64,000 nucleotides of DNA from the NCBI GenBank assembly GCA_946220865.1, contig CAMJYM010000002.1:1-64000 (forward strand). The letters run 5' to 3'. Under the pieces are notes generated by a model. It was given only the letters and a program-made list of their open reading frames with translations. It had not been told where the DNA came from and made no database searches. Position 1 is the stretch's first letter. Each line of letters begins with the position of its first letter. This DNA is from an uncultured Clostridia bacterium (GTDB lineage Bacteria > Bacillota > Clostridia > Saccharofermentanales > DTU023). Both the position numbers and the translations under genes were made by a program. Shown piece by piece: positions 38,351 to 47,548 of this stretch.

Positions 38351-39364
38351 ATGCAGCGCAAAGAGGATTGTGAATCAGGCTTTAACTTTGGTGATCTCAC
38401 CATTCCTATCCCGGCCGAGGATTACGAAAGAGTTCTCAGCAGCGAGCTGAAGAGCTGGCTCGATAAGGTTGAGAGCTTTGATTTTCATAGCTTTGACGGC
38501 ATGAAACTGCACGTTTATACGTCCTGCCCCGAAAAACCCAGGGGGCTTGTCTTCTTTATTCATGGCTTTGGCGAGTTTTTTGCCAAGTATCATGAATTTT
38601 GTGCTCTGCTCACTCACTCCGGCTATGCCTTTGTCTTTCCCGAACTTCGCGGACACGGCCTTTCCGGTCGCGAAGTCGACAATCCCGACCTGGTCCATAT
38701 TGAGAGCTATGAACTTTATATTAAAGATATCAGAACTCTGGTCAAGAGCTTTGTCAAACCGCTCGCTTCACATCTCGCGGTTCCGACCTTTATCTTCTCC
38801 CATTCCATGGGTGGCGCAATAACCGCCCTCTATCTGGAACGTTATCCTGAAGATTTCAAAAAAGCTATTCTCTGCGCCCCCATGCTGAAAATGAAGTTGG
38901 GGAACAAGGAGCTGCCCATTCTTTTCTGGCTGGCCCTGCGAAAGCTCCTGCGGGGCGGAAAATCACTTGCCCCTACACTGAAACCTTTTGATGAGACACC
39001 CGATTTTGAGAACAGCAACTGCCTCTCTTATGAACGCTATATCACTTATTTTAAGATGCGGGTTGAGAATCCGGCTTATCGCACCCAGGTAGGGACAAGC
39101 GCCTGGGCCTATGCCAGCATCCTGGGAACACGCAAGGCTCTGAGAGAGGCCGGCAGAATCAGAACACCGATCTTACTATTGCAGGCCGGGCTGGATAGGA
39201 TGGTTGACAACACGGCTCACGAGGCCTTTATCCAGAAAGTCAAAGGACAAAGCCAGATTGAGTTTGTCGCTTTTCCCACAAGCAAGCATGAGCTCTACAG
39301 CGATAGTGACGCGGTCATTTTGCGTTTTTATCGCCAAATTCTGGCTTTTCTTGAAGAAACATAA
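38351..39364 (+). CDS. Alpha/beta hydrolase, lysophospholipase/monoacylglycerol lipase type
   Basis: A 337-residue serine hydrolase of the PldB/monoglyceride-lipase group. It has FFIHGFGEF for the oxyanion region, ELRGHGLSG, the nucleophile elbow FSHSMGGA near residue 155, an Asp in LLLQAGLDRMVDN and the catalytic His in SKHELYSD near the C-terminus. There is no signal peptide, so it acts in the cytoplasm. GTG-ATG tandem starts occur; the ATG at 38351 is used. It is 12 bases before a second hydrolase of the same superfamily. Confidence 0.88.
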   Translation: MQRKEDCESGFNFGDLTIPIPAEDYERVLSSELKSWLDKVESFDFHSFDGMKLHVYTSCPEKPRGLVFFIHGFGEFFAKYHEFCALLTHSGYAFVFPELRGHGLSGREVDNPDLVHIESYELYIKDIRTLVKSFVKPLASHLAVPTFIFSHSMGGAITALYLERYPEDFKKAILCAPMLKMKLGNKELPILFWLALRKLLRGGKSLAPTLKPFDETPDFENSNCLSYERYITYFKMRVENPAYRTQVGTSAWAYASILGTRKALREAGRIRTPILLLQAGLDRMVDNTAHEAFIQKVKGQSQIEFVAFPTSKHELYSDSDAVILRFYRQILAFLEET

Positions 39365-39376
39365 GGAAGGATCACT

Positions 39377-40294
39377 ATGCCTGTTCAAATGAGTGAATTT
39401 CATTACCCCTCTTCCGATGGGAAGTCTCAAATCCACGCCATGCTCTGGCAGCCAACTGTAGCAAGTGAGGCAAAGGGAGAGCCGGAAGCTTCCGCAGGGA
39501 AAACCCGCGGTCTGATTCAGCTGGTTCACGGAGTTAATGAGTACATCGGCCGCTACGATCCCCTGGCCCGTTTTTTAGCAGAGCAGGGTTTTATCGTTTT
39601 TGGTGAAGATCACCTGGGTCATGGCAAAAGCGGCAGCTTCGCTCAAACGCCGCAGGGGGCGGACGTTTTTATTCCCCAGGACAGCATCCAGCTGGCTCTG
39701 CTCATGAAAGCCAGGTTTGCCCCTGCCCAGGGAGAGAAAGCCCTGCCCTTTATTCTCTTTGGCCATTCACTGGGCTCTGCGATCGCGCGGATTATGGCGT
39801 CAGAAAAAGCTTTAGAACTTGCCGGCCTCATTCTCTGCGGCACGGTTCACGTTCCCTCCTTCGGTCGTCTGCTCCTCCCTCATGAGCGAAAAAACAGCGG
39901 CAACACGAAGATCGTCGGAAACAGCATTCCCCTCTCCTGGCTAAGTTTTGACAGGAAAAATCAAGAAGCCTACGCCGCTGATCCTTCGATCAGCCACAGA
40001 GTGGCCAGTGGTCTGAACGCAACGACCCGCAGCATTGTTATGCAAGCCTGCCGCAACGGCTGGGCCGACGCGATAGACGTGAATCTTCCTGTTTTCGTGA
40101 TCTCGGGAAAACACGATCCCTTCGGCCTTTTCGGCTATGCTCCAAAGCGCTGCCACAAGGATCTGGAAAGGCACGGCTGCCAACAGCTCAAGCTTAAAAT
40201 CTATGAAGAAGGACGTCACGAAATCTTCAATGAAAGTCGGATCAAAGCTGAGGTTTATCAGGATATTCTGAGCTTCTGCGAAGCCTGTCTCTGA
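39377..40294 (+). CDS. Alpha/beta hydrolase, lysophospholipase family
   Basis: A 305-residue paralogue-like hydrolase: LVHGVNEYIGRYDPLARF, GEDHLGHGKSG, nucleophile elbow LFGHSLGSAIARIM near residue 135, acidic residue region VISGKHDPFG and His in GRHEIFNE near the C-terminus. It is cotranscribed with the preceding hydrolase. Substrates are probably lysophospholipids or monoglycerides, inferred from the family. A decayed partial copy of this gene lies at 50104. The stretch after the stop carries short CCTCAACTTTC direct repeats. Confidence 0.87.
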   Translation: MPVQMSEFHYPSSDGKSQIHAMLWQPTVASEAKGEPEASAGKTRGLIQLVHGVNEYIGRYDPLARFLAEQGFIVFGEDHLGHGKSGSFAQTPQGADVFIPQDSIQLALLMKARFAPAQGEKALPFILFGHSLGSAIARIMASEKALELAGLILCGTVHVPSFGRLLLPHERKNSGNTKIVGNSIPLSWLSFDRKNQEAYAADPSISHRVASGLNATTRSIVMQACRNGWADAIDVNLPVFVISGKHDPFGLFGYAPKRCHKDLERHGCQQLKLKIYEEGRHEIFNESRIKAEVYQDILSFCEACL

Positions 40295-40366
40295 TGCGCC
40301 TCAACTTTCAGGATAATTCCTGCAAAGCCCCCTCAACCCACAGATAAAAGCTTGTTGCGAGTCCCC

Positions 40367-43300
40367 TCAACTTTCGAGAAAAAGTTTGCGCAGCTCCAGC
40401 GCCATGTTTTCCGGAGGCTTTGCTCCGTCTTTGAGCAGGAGGAAGGGTTTGCGCCCAGCAGAGAAGCGCAGGCGTCCGGCGACACGTTCGTTTTGCAGAA
40501 GATGCAGGAAGGCGTTGTTCGCGGCCTGATCCTCTTTTAACTGGAAAATCAGGTCATCCCCCTGACGTCCGACCCGCTCGATGCCCGCGGCAGCGGCTTT
40601 AACGCGGGTGAGGGCAATATCCAGCAGGTTCATCACGGCCTGGGGCGGATCTCCAAAGCGGTCAATCAGTTCATCCACAAACTCGTGCCAGTCTTCATCC
40701 GTGCGCAGGGCCAGGGCACGGCGGTAGAGGTCCATGCGCTGTCCTTCGTCCTCAATAAAGTCCGCGGGAATCCAGGCATCGACCTGCAGATCGATGAGGG
40801 CTTCCTCAGGCAGGCGAGATGTTTCCGCCTGACCCTGAGCCTCCTTAATTTCTTCATCCAGCATGCGGCAGTAGAGATCATAGCCAATAGCCTCAAGATG
40901 CCCGGACTGTTCACCTCCGAGAAGATTGCCGGCGCCGCGGACTTCCAGGTCGCGCAGGGCGATGCGAAAGCCGGAGCCGAGTTCGGTAAAGTCCCGGATA
41001 GCCGCAAGACGCTTGCGCGCGTCTTCGTTGAGCATGCGATCCGGGCGGTAGCTGATGTAGGCGTAAGCCTGACGCTCACTGCGGCCCACGCGGCCGCGGA
41101 TCTGGTAAAGTTGAGCGAGGCCGAGCCGGTCTGCATTCTCCACAATAATCGTATTAACGTTGGGCATGTCAATGCCCGACTCGATAATCGTCGTACAGAC
41201 CAGAAGGTCGAAGTCCCCGCGGGCGAAGCCGTTAACCGCTTCTTCCAGCCGGCGCTCAGACATCTGCCCGTGAGCATAGGTGATACGCGCACCGGGCAGT
41301 CGCTCGGCCAGCTCCGCTGCCTTCCCGGCCAGTTTACGGGTGTCGTTGTAGAGATAAAAAACCTGGCCGCCACGGGATATTTCGCGCAGGATGGCCTCAT
41401 TGATAATACCCTCGTCATACTCCATCACGTAGGTTTGAACCGGGCGTCGGTCCTCAGGTCCTTCCTCAAGCAGGGAGATATCGCGAATGCCGGAGAGGGA
41501 CATGTGCAAAGTTCTCGGGATGGGGGTCGCCGTCAATGTGAGCACATCAACGTGAGGGTAGCGCGCTTTGAGCATCTCCTTATGGTCGACCCCGAAGCGC
41601 TGTTCCTCGTCGACCACGAGCAGGCCCAGATTGCGGAACTGCAGTTCTTTGGAGAGCACGCTGTGCGTGCCGATGAGAATGTCAACCGCACCATTTTTCA
41701 CATCACGCAGAATCTCCTGCCGTTTCTGTCCGCTGACAAAGCGCGTCAGCAGGCGCACTCGCAGCGGGAAGTGTTCCAGGCGCTGAGTGAGGCTATCCAG
41801 ATGTTGTTGGGCCAGCACGGTGGTGGGGACGAGCATGGCCCCCTGCAGGCCATCCATGACGCACTTGAAGAGCGCCCGGAAGGCCACTTCTGTTTTGCCG
41901 AAGCCAACATCGCCGCAGAGCAGGCGATCCATAACCTTGGGCGACTCCATATCGGCCTTGATTTCGCCGATTGCCCGCAGCTGATCTTCCGTCTCCGTAT
42001 AGGGGAAAGCTTCTTCAAACTCTTCCTGCCAGACCGTATCCGGGCTGAAGCTATGCCCGGTCTCTTTGCGACGACTGGCATAGACCTTGACCAGATCCGT
42101 GGCCAGCTTTTTGATGGATTCGCGGGCCCTGGCCTTCTTCTTTTCCCATTCCGGACTGCCCAGTTTGCTGAGCCTCGGCTTCTTGCCATCGACCGCGATA
42201 TACTTTTGAATTTCGTCGAGTTTATCGACAGGAATATAGAGTGAATCTTCACCGTCATAAGCAATGTGCAGGTAGTCGCGGCGAACCCCTTCGTTGACCA
42301 GGCTCTCCAGACCGAGATAGCGGCCGATCCCATGGATGTCATGAACCACATATTCCCCGGGCACAAGGTCGCTGAAAAGGGTGATCGGAGCGCCGTCACG
42401 CTGCCTGCGGCGAGCTTTTTTCTCGCTGCCGAAGAGGTTACGGTTGCCGAGAATGGCCAGGCGGGCATCTCTCCAGATAAAGCCATCACTGAGGTCGAGA
42501 TCAGTGACAGGCAGAGTGAGAGATTCCTCGTTGAGCACTTCCCGCAGACGCTGCCGCCGTTTTTCACCGCTCGCACAGAGCACCAGGCTCCAGCCCTCAT
42601 CACGCCAGCGCCGGAGATCCTGAAAAAGCAGTTTTTCGTGGCCGCGATATTGATCGGCCGCATGGCTTTGCACCTGCAGCGTAATGCCGCCTGGGAGGCC
42701 GTTACCCGAAGAGGGAATCTGTGCGAGGGTGAGCGTATGCCCATAGCGATCAAGCGCTTTGGCCACATCCGCTGGTCCGCGGTGGCGCGATAGCGAAAAG
42801 GGCATAATTTTATGTTTGAGCAGGAGTTCTTCGGCTTCCAGATGAAACTGCGCTTCAAATTCATCTAAACGGCTGCGCAGGGCGAAAGCTTCGTCCAACA
42901 CGAGGAGCGCGCCGAGCTGCTTGCCATAGTCCAGCAAAGAAGCCTCTTCCTTGAAGAGCAGGGGCTCCCAGCGCGCAACACCGGCGAGCGGCAGGCCTTC
43001 TTCTACGGCCGAGGCATCTTCTTCAACCCAGCGCATGAGCTCCGTCCCATCCGCGCGGCTGCCGCCCTGGCGGAGGATCTCCTGGACGGCCTTTTCCCCT
43101 TCTTCCCGCATACGTGCGGCCAGAGAACGCTGTTCATCTGGAGCGACACGCCACTCACGCAGCGGTGGCAGGGTAATAGTTTCGACCGAACGAACGCTGC
43201 GCTGACTGGCCGTGTCAAAAAGGCGAATATCCTCAATTTCCGTATCAAAAAAAGAAAGCCGGACACCGAAACATTTGCCGCTCAGCTCAGCTTCCGCCTT

Positions 43301-43933
43301 GCCTTCAGACGTCCCTCCTTCGCCCCTGCCGAGCAGAGGCAGACCAATGTCGATGAGTTCTCCGCGCACGGCAAACTGACCGGCCGTCTCTATGCTGCGG
43401 CAGCGTTCAAAAGCGAGTTCGCTGAGCTGCTCAAGGAAGGCCTCACGGTCCAGATTCCGGCCCTTTTTCAGCTCAATTTCAGCAGCCTGGAAGGCCGAAA
43501 CAGGAGGCAAAAGTTCCACCAGAACGGGAGCAGGGACGATCAGCACTCCGGTCTTTCCCTGCAGAAAGCTGGAGAGCAGCATCAGCCGCTCCATCTCCGC
43601 CTCGCGGCTCTTAATACCTGCAGCGACAAAGTCGTGCGGCAGGCTGTAAAAAATGGCCGCGCCTTTCTGCGTCAAGGCATTGAAATCTTCGAGAGCACGA
43701 CGTGCCCGAAGAATATCCGGAACCACATAAAGCAGTGGAGCTTCGCCTGCAAGGGTCAGAGCAGCCAGAATTTTGGCGCTGTCATCCAGTCCGGAGAGGT
43801 TGACGGGGCCCTTATTTTGAGCGCGCAAATGCCCGGCCGCCCCGGCCAGGCGCTCATCCCTGAGAAGGGCTTGCTGCAGACGTGTCTGCAGATTTTCCTG
43901 TGTCTGATCAGCGCTCTTCATTTCCGCCTTCAT
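40367..43933 (-). CDS. mfd: Transcription-repair coupling factor Mfd
   Basis: An 1188-residue DNA translocase that removes stalled RNA polymerase and recruits UvrA. The N-terminal UvrB-like part contains the SLPHDFVAAG region. The RNA-polymerase-interacting domain follows (LVPGEYVVHDIHGIGRYLGL). The helicase motifs are Walker A GDVGFGKTEVAFRA, DEEQRFGVDHKEML, TATPIPRTLHMSLSG and QIRGRVGRSERQAYAY. A TRCF C-terminal domain ends the protein. The open frame runs to 44080, but I choose the ATG at 43933 with GAGGGG upstream, overlapping pth by 26 bases; ATG 43921 is also possible. Confidence 0.96.
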   Translation of the reverse strand: MKAEMKSADQTQENLQTRLQQALLRDERLAGAAGHLRAQNKGPVNLSGLDDSAKILAALTLAGEAPLLYVVPDILRARRALEDFNALTQKGAAIFYSLPHDFVAAGIKSREAEMERLMLLSSFLQGKTGVLIVPAPVLVELLPPVSAFQAAEIELKKGRNLDREAFLEQLSELAFERCRSIETAGQFAVRGELIDIGLPLLGRGEGGTSEGKAEAELSGKCFGVRLSFFDTEIEDIRLFDTASQRSVRSVETITLPPLREWRVAPDEQRSLAARMREEGEKAVQEILRQGGSRADGTELMRWVEEDASAVEEGLPLAGVARWEPLLFKEEASLLDYGKQLGALLVLDEAFALRSRLDEFEAQFHLEAEELLLKHKIMPFSLSRHRGPADVAKALDRYGHTLTLAQIPSSGNGLPGGITLQVQSHAADQYRGHEKLLFQDLRRWRDEGWSLVLCASGEKRRQRLREVLNEESLTLPVTDLDLSDGFIWRDARLAILGNRNLFGSEKKARRRQRDGAPITLFSDLVPGEYVVHDIHGIGRYLGLESLVNEGVRRDYLHIAYDGEDSLYIPVDKLDEIQKYIAVDGKKPRLSKLGSPEWEKKKARARESIKKLATDLVKVYASRRKETGHSFSPDTVWQEEFEEAFPYTETEDQLRAIGEIKADMESPKVMDRLLCGDVGFGKTEVAFRALFKCVMDGLQGAMLVPTTVLAQQHLDSLTQRLEHFPLRVRLLTRFVSGQKRQEILRDVKNGAVDILIGTHSVLSKELQFRNLGLLVVDEEQRFGVDHKEMLKARYPHVDVLTLTATPIPRTLHMSLSGIRDISLLEEGPEDRRPVQTYVMEYDEGIINEAILREISRGGQVFYLYNDTRKLAGKAAELAERLPGARITYAHGQMSERRLEEAVNGFARGDFDLLVCTTIIESGIDMPNVNTIIVENADRLGLAQLYQIRGRVGRSERQAYAYISYRPDRMLNEDARKRLAAIRDFTELGSGFRIALRDLEVRGAGNLLGGEQSGHLEAIGYDLYCRMLDEEIKEAQGQAETSRLPEEALIDLQVDAWIPADFIEDEGQRMDLYRRALALRTDEDWHEFVDELIDRFGDPPQAVMNLLDIALTRVKAAAAGIERVGRQGDDLIFQLKEDQAANNAFLHLLQNERVAGRLRFSAGRKPFLLLKDGAKPPENMALELRKLFLES

Positions 43934-44741
43934 CGCTGCCCCTCTGGCCTGCCTGGCTCTCCTTTTTGCTGCAGCTCTGCTTGACCTTATGGCTTTCCCA
44001 CTTTTGGCCATCCGCCCGGCCTTCAAGCTCAGCCGTCTTTTTCTCCTGTTTGTCGACCTTCGCTCTCTGCGCTTCTCCATTCATGCGGCTCATGGCCCGT
44101 GCAGGGCCTTCTTTGATGATGAACTCCACCGCATCGGCTGCAGCTGTCATCGCGGCAAAGGCGGTCTCAGCTTTCTCATCAGGGATGCGTTGCAGGACAA
44201 AGTCAACTATATCGATATGCTCAGGTTTGGGGCCATAGCCAAGGCGCACGCGCGGAAATTGCTCGCTGCCCAGGCAGGCTACAAGAGAACGAAGGCCATT
44301 ATGCGTACCGGCACTGCCGTGTTCGCGGATGCGCAGAGTTCCCAGAGGCAGATCAAAATCGTCAACGATAATAAGAATATGGTCCAGGGGGACTTTATAG
44401 AAACGTGCCCACTCCCGCACACATTCTCCCGACAGATTCATATAGGTCTGTGGCAGAAGAAAAATAACTTCCTGTCCATAGAGGCGGACTTTACAGCCAA
44501 GGCCCTTGAATTTAAGGCGGTCGCAGCGAAATTTGTGGCGCTGGCTGAGAATTTCCATCACCATGAAGCCGAGGTTGTGCCAGGTTTTTTCATACTCACG
44601 GCCGGGATTTCCCAGGCCGACAACAAGCCAGGGAGTCTCCGCCCCGCCGGAACTCCTGAGCGCCTGTTCACTCACAGATCCCTGTTCCTGTCTTTGACGT
44701 CCACCCTGCTGACGATTTTTGAATTTTTCCCAAAAAGCCAT
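43908..44741 (-). CDS. pth: Peptidyl-tRNA hydrolase with N- and C-terminal extensions
   Basis: Frees tRNA from peptidyl-tRNA dropped by ribosomes. The core is normal: LVVGLGNPGREYEKTWHNLGF with the catalytic His, then TYMNLSGECV, the Asp region IIVDDFDLPLGTLRIR and GSAGTHNGLRS. The 277-residue protein has an extra ~35 residues of Gln/Gly/Arg at the N-terminus and ~50 charged residues at the C-terminus beyond the usual 190-200. The ATG has AAGGAG upstream. Pth-Mfd adjacency is classic in Bacillota. Confidence 0.95.
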   Translation of the reverse strand: MAFWEKFKNRQQGGRQRQEQGSVSEQALRSSGGAETPWLVVGLGNPGREYEKTWHNLGFMVMEILSQRHKFRCDRLKFKGLGCKVRLYGQEVIFLLPQTYMNLSGECVREWARFYKVPLDHILIIVDDFDLPLGTLRIREHGSAGTHNGLRSLVACLGSEQFPRVRLGYGPKPEHIDIVDFVLQRIPDEKAETAFAAMTAAADAVEFIIKEGPARAMSRMNGEAQRAKVDKQEKKTAELEGRADGQKWESHKVKQSCSKKESQAGQRGSDEGGNEER

Positions 44742-44813
44742 CTTGACTCCTTATTCTTACTGCTGCGTGAAAGCTGTGAAGATTCCGCGTCCGTGAGTCG
44801 CTTCCACGAATCG

Positions 44814-45284
44814 CTATTTGTGATAAGGCTCGTTTCGCAGAATCCTGAACGAGCGATAGAGCTGTTCCAGAAGAATCAGACGGCTCATGAGGTGGGTAAA
44901 CGTCAGGCGCGACAATGACCAGCGCTGATCAGCCCGCTCAAGGAGGCGCGGGGCGAGGCCATTTGATCCGCCGATAAGAAAGCAGATGCGGCTGCCTCCT
45001 TTGGTGAAAGCGGCATCGAGATGACGCGCGAAGTCTTCCGAGGATACCATATCCCCTTCTATGGCCAGAGCGATGAGCAAAGCATGAGCAGGGATTTGTT
45101 TTTCCAGTCGCCCGGCTTCCTGCTCTCTGGCTTCAGAAGGCCCCAGAGAATCCGGCGCATCGGCGACTTCGCGCAGCTCTATCCGGGCATAAGGCGTAAG
45201 GCGCTTCACATATTCAGCGCAAGCTTCACGCAGCCACTTCTCCTTAAGTTTTCCTGCGCAGACAATGCTGACTTCCAATGGCAT
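44814..45284 (-). CDS. rlmH: 23S rRNA (pseudouridine1915-N3)-methyltransferase RlmH
   Basis: A SPOUT methyltransferase acting on helix 69 of 23S rRNA. The 156-residue product opens with VSIVCAGKLKEKWLREACAE and contains the SAM knot with FLIGGSNGL and the conserved C-terminal LSRLTFTHLMSRLILLEQLYR and YRSFRILRNEPYHK. The frame is open far upstream, but the ATG at 45284 with AGGAGAG matches the family start. It follows walJ by 22 bases. Confidence 0.96.
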   Translation of the reverse strand: MPLEVSIVCAGKLKEKWLREACAEYVKRLTPYARIELREVADAPDSLGPSEAREQEAGRLEKQIPAHALLIALAIEGDMVSSEDFARHLDAAFTKGGSRICFLIGGSNGLAPRLLERADQRWSLSRLTFTHLMSRLILLEQLYRSFRILRNEPYHK

Positions 45285-45306
45285 TTGAACTCTCCTGCTC
45301 CGAGCC

Positions 45307-46116
45307 TCAATCCAGCCGCACCAGCTCCGAAGCCTTGTAGCGCCGCGAAACATCCAGACGATAGTCGCTATTTTCAACAGCTCCGACAGCTTCCAGACCC
45401 TGCCGCACCACCAGACGCGCCATGTCCGGATAATTGTTTTCCCGGGAGAGATGAGAGAGCATGAACTGCTCCGTCCCTCCCTGGATGAGATCGGCGCAAA
45501 CCCGTGCGCAATCTTCATTGGAGAGGTGTCCTCTCTCCCCACGGATGCGTGCTTTTAAGGCGGCCGGGTAAGGGCCGCTGGCAAGCAGCTGCGGCTCGAA
45601 ATTCGCTTCAATATAGACCAGGCGCGAGCCTCTGAGGTGACTCATGATGTGCTCCTGCATGATACCCAAATCTGTACAAATCGCCACCTTGCCGTGCTCG
45701 CTTTCGAGCGTATAGGCCATGGGATCCGCTGCATCGTGCGAAGTGCGAAAGGGCGTGATATGGAAGCCGCCAAGTTCGAAAGCTTCTTCGGGATAAATCA
45801 GATGAATCAGGTTCAAATCCACTTTGCCCAGACTTTGAGCAGCCGCTTCAAAGGTTTTACGATTCATGTAAACCGGCAGCTTGTATCGGCGCATGATCAC
45901 CCCCAGGCCGGCGATGTGGTCCCGATGCTCGTGGGTGACGAGAATGCCGCTGATCGTGTGAATCAGGTCTTCGGGGAAAGAGATTTCCTGCAGAGCCGAT
46001 ACGAAGCTCCGGCCATTGATCCCCAGATCCACGATCACATGGCCATCAGGGCTGCAAAAAAGTGTGGAGTTGCCACTCGAACCGGAACGCAGGGCACAGC
46101 AGGAAAGTCCACTCAT
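45307..46116 (-). CDS. walJ: Metallo-beta-lactamase-fold hydrolase WalJ/YycJ
   Basis: A 269-residue MBL-fold protein with the metal motif THEHRDHIAG (HxHxDH) near residue 61 and LRSGSSGNSTLF at the start, the YycJ signature. Downstream His/Asp ligands lie in PFRTSHDAADP and CTDLG, and a late LSHLSRENN. YycJ/WalJ proteins are linked to the WalRK regulon and DNA-replication or cell-wall coordination; a 5'-exonuclease activity is known for homologues. It starts three bases after the murA stop. Confidence 0.92.
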   Translation of the reverse strand: MSGLSCCALRSGSSGNSTLFCSPDGHVIVDLGINGRSFVSALQEISFPEDLIHTISGILVTHEHRDHIAGLGVIMRRYKLPVYMNRKTFEAAAQSLGKVDLNLIHLIYPEEAFELGGFHITPFRTSHDAADPMAYTLESEHGKVAICTDLGIMQEHIMSHLRGSRLVYIEANFEPQLLASGPYPAALKARIRGERGHLSNEDCARVCADLIQGGTEQFMLSHLSRENNYPDMARLVVRQGLEAVGAVENSDYRLDVSRRYKASELVRLD

Positions 46117-46119
46117 CGC

Positions 46120-47409
46120 TTACCAGACAGGCCTGACGCCCGCAGCCCCGACTTCCTCAATGTCTGCTCCGATGGCATGCAGTTTATCAAGAAAGTTCTC
46201 GTAACCACGCTGGATGGGATAAATATTCTGCACTGTCGTCTCGCCTTCGGCCATGAGGCCGGCCATCACCATGGCCGCTCCGGCGCGCAGGTCCCGCGCC
46301 TCTACAGGAGCACCATGTAAGACGGAGCCACCCTGAACGACAGCGAGTTTGCCGGAAGTAATGATGTTCGCTCCCATGAGGCGCAGATAACTGATGTATT
46401 GAAAACGGTTTTCATAGATATTTTCAATCATGCGCCCCGTTCCCTGAGCCTTGCAGAGCAAGGTCACAGCCTGGGGCTGGAGATCCGTAGGAAAGCCGGG
46501 GTAAGGCAGCGTCTTAAAGCTGGCCGCGCGAAGCGCTGCACCTTCCGGCATCGTGCAGCGGATATAGTCGCCACCCTCTTCGATGACAGCGCCCATTTCC
46601 TCCAGTTTGGCCGAGAGGGTCTCCATATGCTTGGGAATGATATTCTCCACGAGCAGGTCGCCGCCGGTCAGCGGAGCCATCATCATATAAGTTCCCGCCT
46701 CAATCTGATCGGGAATAATCGCATAGCTGATGTTACCGGGCAAAACAGGGCGCCCTTCAATGCGGATCACATCCGTACCAGCGCCGCGAATATTCGCGCC
46801 CATCGCATTAAGGAAGTTGGCCACATCGACGATATGCGGCTCACGTGCCGCATTGTCAATGACCGTCATCCCGGGCACATGCACTGCCGCGAGCATAATG
46901 TTAATGGTCGCGCCAACCGAAACCTGATCAAGAAAAATACCTGCTCCCTCAAGTTTATCTGCGCTCAGCGAGATAATCCCATCCTGTTCCATCTCAAAGT
47001 GGGCCCCAAGGGCTTCAAAACCCTTAATGTGCAGGTCAATGGGACGAGAGCCCAGATCACAGCCTCCGGGCAGATACATGCGGGCGGCGTTAAAACGGCC
47101 GAGAAAAGCTCCCAGAAGATAGTAAGAGCCACGGAATTTGCGCACAAGATCTATACAGGCCTCATGGGTCAGGACACTGCGCGGGTCAATGCGGACTTCT
47201 CCAGGACCACGCATATCCACCTCTGCACCCAATTCACTGCAGATACTGAGGAGCAGCTTGATATCGCTGACATCGGGAAGGTTCTCAATAACGCTGGGGC
47301 CGTCGGCCGCCATGGCTGCAGCAATAATGCCGAGAGCAGCATTTTTCGAGCCGCCGATACGCACTTTGCCTTCCAGTCTGTTACCGCCGCGGATGATATA
47401 TGAGCTCAC
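46120..47409 (-). CDS. murA: UDP-N-acetylglucosamine 1-carboxyvinyltransferase
   Basis: First committed step of peptidoglycan synthesis. The 429-residue enzyme opens YIIRGGNRLEGKVRIGGSKNA and has the catalytic cysteine in LPGGCDLGSRPIDLH near residue 117 (the fosfomycin target), then SVGATINIMLAAV and NIYENRFQYISYLRLMGA. The start is a GTG with AAGGAG. It lies between walK (139 bases away) and walJ, where walHI stand in Bacillus. Confidence 0.96.
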   Translation of the reverse strand: MSSYIIRGGNRLEGKVRIGGSKNAALGIIAAAMAADGPSVIENLPDVSDIKLLLSICSELGAEVDMRGPGEVRIDPRSVLTHEACIDLVRKFRGSYYLLGAFLGRFNAARMYLPGGCDLGSRPIDLHIKGFEALGAHFEMEQDGIISLSADKLEGAGIFLDQVSVGATINIMLAAVHVPGMTVIDNAAREPHIVDVANFLNAMGANIRGAGTDVIRIEGRPVLPGNISYAIIPDQIEAGTYMMMAPLTGGDLLVENIIPKHMETLSAKLEEMGAVIEEGGDYIRCTMPEGAALRAASFKTLPYPGFPTDLQPQAVTLLCKAQGTGRMIENIYENRFQYISYLRLMGANIITSGKLAVVQGGSVLHGAPVEARDLRAGAAMVMAGLMAEGETTVQNIYPIQRGYENFLDKLHAIGADIEEVGAAGVRPVW

Positions 47410-47548
47410 AGGTTAAGTCTCCTTCATTTTAGCTGCAGCCAACAAAGTCCGAAACGCCAAAAGGCGGGCGACCCAATTTCGGGGCCGACCTTGCCTGCAA
47501 TGTCAATACTTTATCGGAAGCAGGAGCGCATCCAGCCTGGCCTGCACC

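Noticed and set aside
40685..42244. A 519-codon open frame opposite mfd
   Set aside because: It lies fully inside mfd and reads as shadow sequence; the mfd helicase motifs are intact on the other strand.
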